Positions 61,401-64,000 of a stretch of DNA of 64,000 nucleotides are shown piece by piece. The DNA is from Eupeodes corollae (taxonomy: Eukaryota > Arthropoda > Insecta > Diptera > Syrphidae). Position numbers and translations under genes: made by a program. Where the stretch lies: contig NC_079147.1 in the NCBI RefSeq assembly GCF_945859685.1, positions 192,121,174-192,185,173 of the forward strand, in the 5' to 3' direction. Position 1 is the stretch's first letter. The number at the start of each line of letters is the position of its first letter. Below the pieces are notes generated by a model. The model was not told the DNA's origin and searched no databases. It saw only the letters and a list, made by a program, of their open reading frames with translations.

Positions 61401-63760
61401 TTATTGGCTTTAAGTAATTTACAAAAAAAGATAAACTGAAGTATTGATAAAATTTACTTTAAAAGTTTTACTTTTAAAATCATCGCTTACGGAATATACC
61501 AAAAAGTAATACTTGTCATAAACTGAAATCAATTTGTTGAGATGACTGTTTTTTGACCATAGTTCGATTTGCTTGATAAAGGACGTAAAGGAACTTGTCG
61601 TCTTATACTTGTACGGCTATAAATAAAGTTTAATTGTTCCAAAATTGATGGTGATATGATTGACCCATTGATTAATTTTATAATAAAGCATAGCTGAATG
61701 TACTCTCTATGTTTAGAAAGCGATGGAAGATTTATGAGCGTGAGCCTATGATCGTAAAGTGGAAGTTCGAGGCTATTGGACCATGGGAAGAAACGGAGGC
61801 AGAAGCGCATGAATCTTCTTTGTACTCCTATTCTGTTTATATGGACTGAATAAAATGGAGCCCATATTATGCAGCCATATTCCAATATTGGTCTTACAAA
61901 TGATACATATTTAAAGAATTTTAAGGATATAAGGATCGCGAAAACCATGTAAAAACCGTGTCTTATTTGCTTTTTTAATTATATAGTCATAATGACTTGT
62001 AAAAGTTAATTTTGATTTAAGAATAATACCTAGGTCAAAAAATCAAATAAGAAGAGTCTATATTGATAATTGAAGGTCAAAACATTCTGTTTGGGTGTAA
62101 AACACATTGATTTACATTTGTCTATATTTAGTAAAAGCTTATTTATAAAACATCATTCGGGAAAACTATTTAGGTAGATCATCTTGTAGGAGTAAACAGT
62201 CGTCAAGTGAGTGGATACGTTTGAAAATTTTAATGTCATCAGCGTAAATTAAAACAGATGAGTGTTTTATAATAGAAGGCAAGTCGTTAACGTACAAAAT
62301 AAACAGTAAAGGTCCTAAGTGGCTGCCTTGTGGTACACCAGAGTTGGTATAAAAATATGATGACCCCTCAATCCTAAAAACTACGCTGTATGATCTATTA
62401 TATAAGTACGACAAAACCCCACTAACAAATTTATCGTTAAAGCCTTGGGATTTAAGTTTGGAAGTTAAAGTTTTATGACATAATTTATCAAAGGCCTTAC
62501 TGAAGACACAGTCACCTTGTTTCCGTTTTTCAAACGAATCTAAACAAAAGACCTGAAATGAAAGAGGTTAGTAACTGTTGACTTATTTTGAACAAAACCA
62601 TGACTGTCACAAATTATAGACTTACAATTAAACGATATGACTTTACAACTAATGGACTCAAATAACTTAGGGATGACGGACAGTTTTGCAATGGGACGAT
62701 AATTTTGTATTTTATTTTTACTATCATTTTTATGTATGTGTTTTAGGAAAAATTAAAGATTTGAGCGATTCATTAAAAAGAATATGAAGAGGATAAGATA
62801 AATAGGATGCGCAATTTTTCAAAATATAAGAAGATACACCATATGGACCATAACAACAGTCAAGTTCTGAAGCTTTGCGAACGATTTAATCTTCCGAGAT
62901 CCAAAAACTAATTAAATTCAAATGAGGGAAATTTTGTGAGAGGGCCAATGACTCAGGCGTTTGACAGGAGTTCGCTACTTCGAAAGCATATTTGAAAAAA
63001 ATTTGCAAACATATTTGAAATTTTTTCAGAGTTATGGCTAAGTTCGTTGTTGAAAAACATGCAGTTTGGATACCCGTCAGTATTTCTCTTACTATTAACA
63101 TAGCTCCAAAAGTTTTTTTTTTATGTCGGTTTCAGTATTTTAAATAAAGTCATTATAAAGAATACCTGAATAGTCAATAAACATATTTCTTATCATCACT
63201 TATCAAGTCATTATCAGCTTTTGTTTTATTATATTTAATCCAGGCCTTGTTTCTTTTATTTTTTAAGTTTTTTAGGCAAAAGCCAAACCATGCAGGAGAT
63301 TTAAAAATATTGAGCGGTTTTGGCAATGGTGTGGCCTCATAAAAAAAGTTAAAGAGAACACAGTAGAATTTATAGCACATAGCATTAATGTCACAGTTCT
63401 CAAACAAATTATTCCAGTTAACATTACATAACCGTAAGTCTGCATTTTTAAAAGTTAAATTCAAGATTTTCTTTGGAGCAATTAGGAACATTACATACAT
63501 TTAAATTAAAAGATAGGTCTAATGCTGGGTGATGTCGGTCTTCTTCGGCAAGTAGGGTATTAGCTAAATTTAAAGCAATATCAGCATTGAGTGTGTCCGA
63601 GAAGATTATAAGGTCCAATATTTTGTTGAAGTTGTTGGCAATCCCATTAAATTGGCTTAGTCCACATGACGAAAGACCGTCATTTGTCAAGAATTCGTTG
63701 GTAGAGGATGTGAATAGGAGATATTAAGCACCACTAAAGGAGTCTGATGATCGAGTTGGT
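61400..63760 (-). mobile_element. CR1/jockey-group LINE, second copy
   Basis: Minus-strand element. End of the endonuclease at 63690-63450 (NNFNKILDLIIFSD, DRHHPALDL), linker with SPAWFGFCLKNLKNKRNKAW (63280-63220), N-terminal polymerase at 63100-62880, palm at 62414-62166 with SGVPQGSHLGPLLFILYVND and LIYADDIKIF (catalytic pair intact), and C-terminal part at 61948-61529 with VRPILEYGCIIWAPFY. Frameshifts separate these blocks, notably around 62520-62760. Motif order matches the element at 41500-43800. The endonuclease start is degraded or lies in 63761-64000. Confidence 0.8.
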
Positions 63761-64000
63761 CCCCGTGAAATAGCTATAACTCCAGACTATGAACTTGGTG
63801 GTAGCACACACAAGTTGTTGTTGTTTCATTCTAAATATTCAATTGTAAATTCGGCAAGCAGCTGCCTTAAACTGTGCGTATAAAATTTCATACAAAAAAA
63901 CCTCCTTAGTTTATTTATTTTTTTTTTCGTTTAAAACGGACTAAGGGAGTTTTCATAGAACGGTTACGATATTCTTGTGCTGATTTACTTATTTTCAAAT
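63761..64000. other. Right edge, unassigned
   Basis: AT-rich; may hold the degraded 5' end of the LINE. No recognisable motif. Confidence 0.4.

Overview
This window looks like nuclear DNA of a brachyceran fly. It is AT-rich, has GT-AG introns, and is crowded with insect-type transposable elements, including a mariner of the DD41D (rosa) type known from tephritid flies. The exact species cannot be told from the sequence. One host gene is recognisable: a GBA2-type non-lysosomal glucosylceramidase (GH116) on the minus strand. I could place eight coding exons, running from the start codon at 45406 down to a splice donor after 3220. They encode about 684 residues, and the C-terminal part of the protein lies off the left edge. 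A TATA-type promoter candidate sits at about 45575-45645.

The exons form compact clusters with introns of 57-69 bp (exons 3-5 at 8461-9509, exons 6-8 at 3220-4045). These clusters are separated by very large introns: intron 1 is 24.6 kb, intron 2 is 10.9 kb, intron 5 is 4.4 kb, and intron 8 leaves the window. Nearly all the excess is transposon debris. Intron 8 (1-3219) holds an RTE-like LINE and a CR1/jockey-group relic. Intron 5 holds a jockey-group relic, a LOA-type LINE and a mariner relic. Intron 2 holds a LOA tail, a long-TIR Tc1-like element, a tandem-repeat element and a mariner with an intact 345-residue transposase. Intron 1 holds a second RTE copy, two or three LINEs of one family (one split by a hAT transposon), SINEs, a second tandem-repeat element with a SINE and a LINE nested in it, a Tc1 element, and another Tc1-like element split by a CR1/jockey-group LINE.

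Upstream of the gene (45650-64000) the sequence appears intergenic. It holds a dead Jockey LINE, a decayed copia element with a second copia tail, dispersed unassigned repeats, a LOA-type LINE, a SINE copy, and a CR1/jockey-group LINE near the right end. The long stretch 58236-61400 has no recognisable gene.

I found no new enzymatic or defence system. The most useful observations are the host gene model across 42 kb, the apparently intact DD41D mariner, three insertions with visible target-site duplications (hAT, mariner/Tc1 TA sites, LINE in SINE), a small tRNA-derived SINE family, and a tandem-repeat element family with palindromic ends that I cannot assign with confidence.
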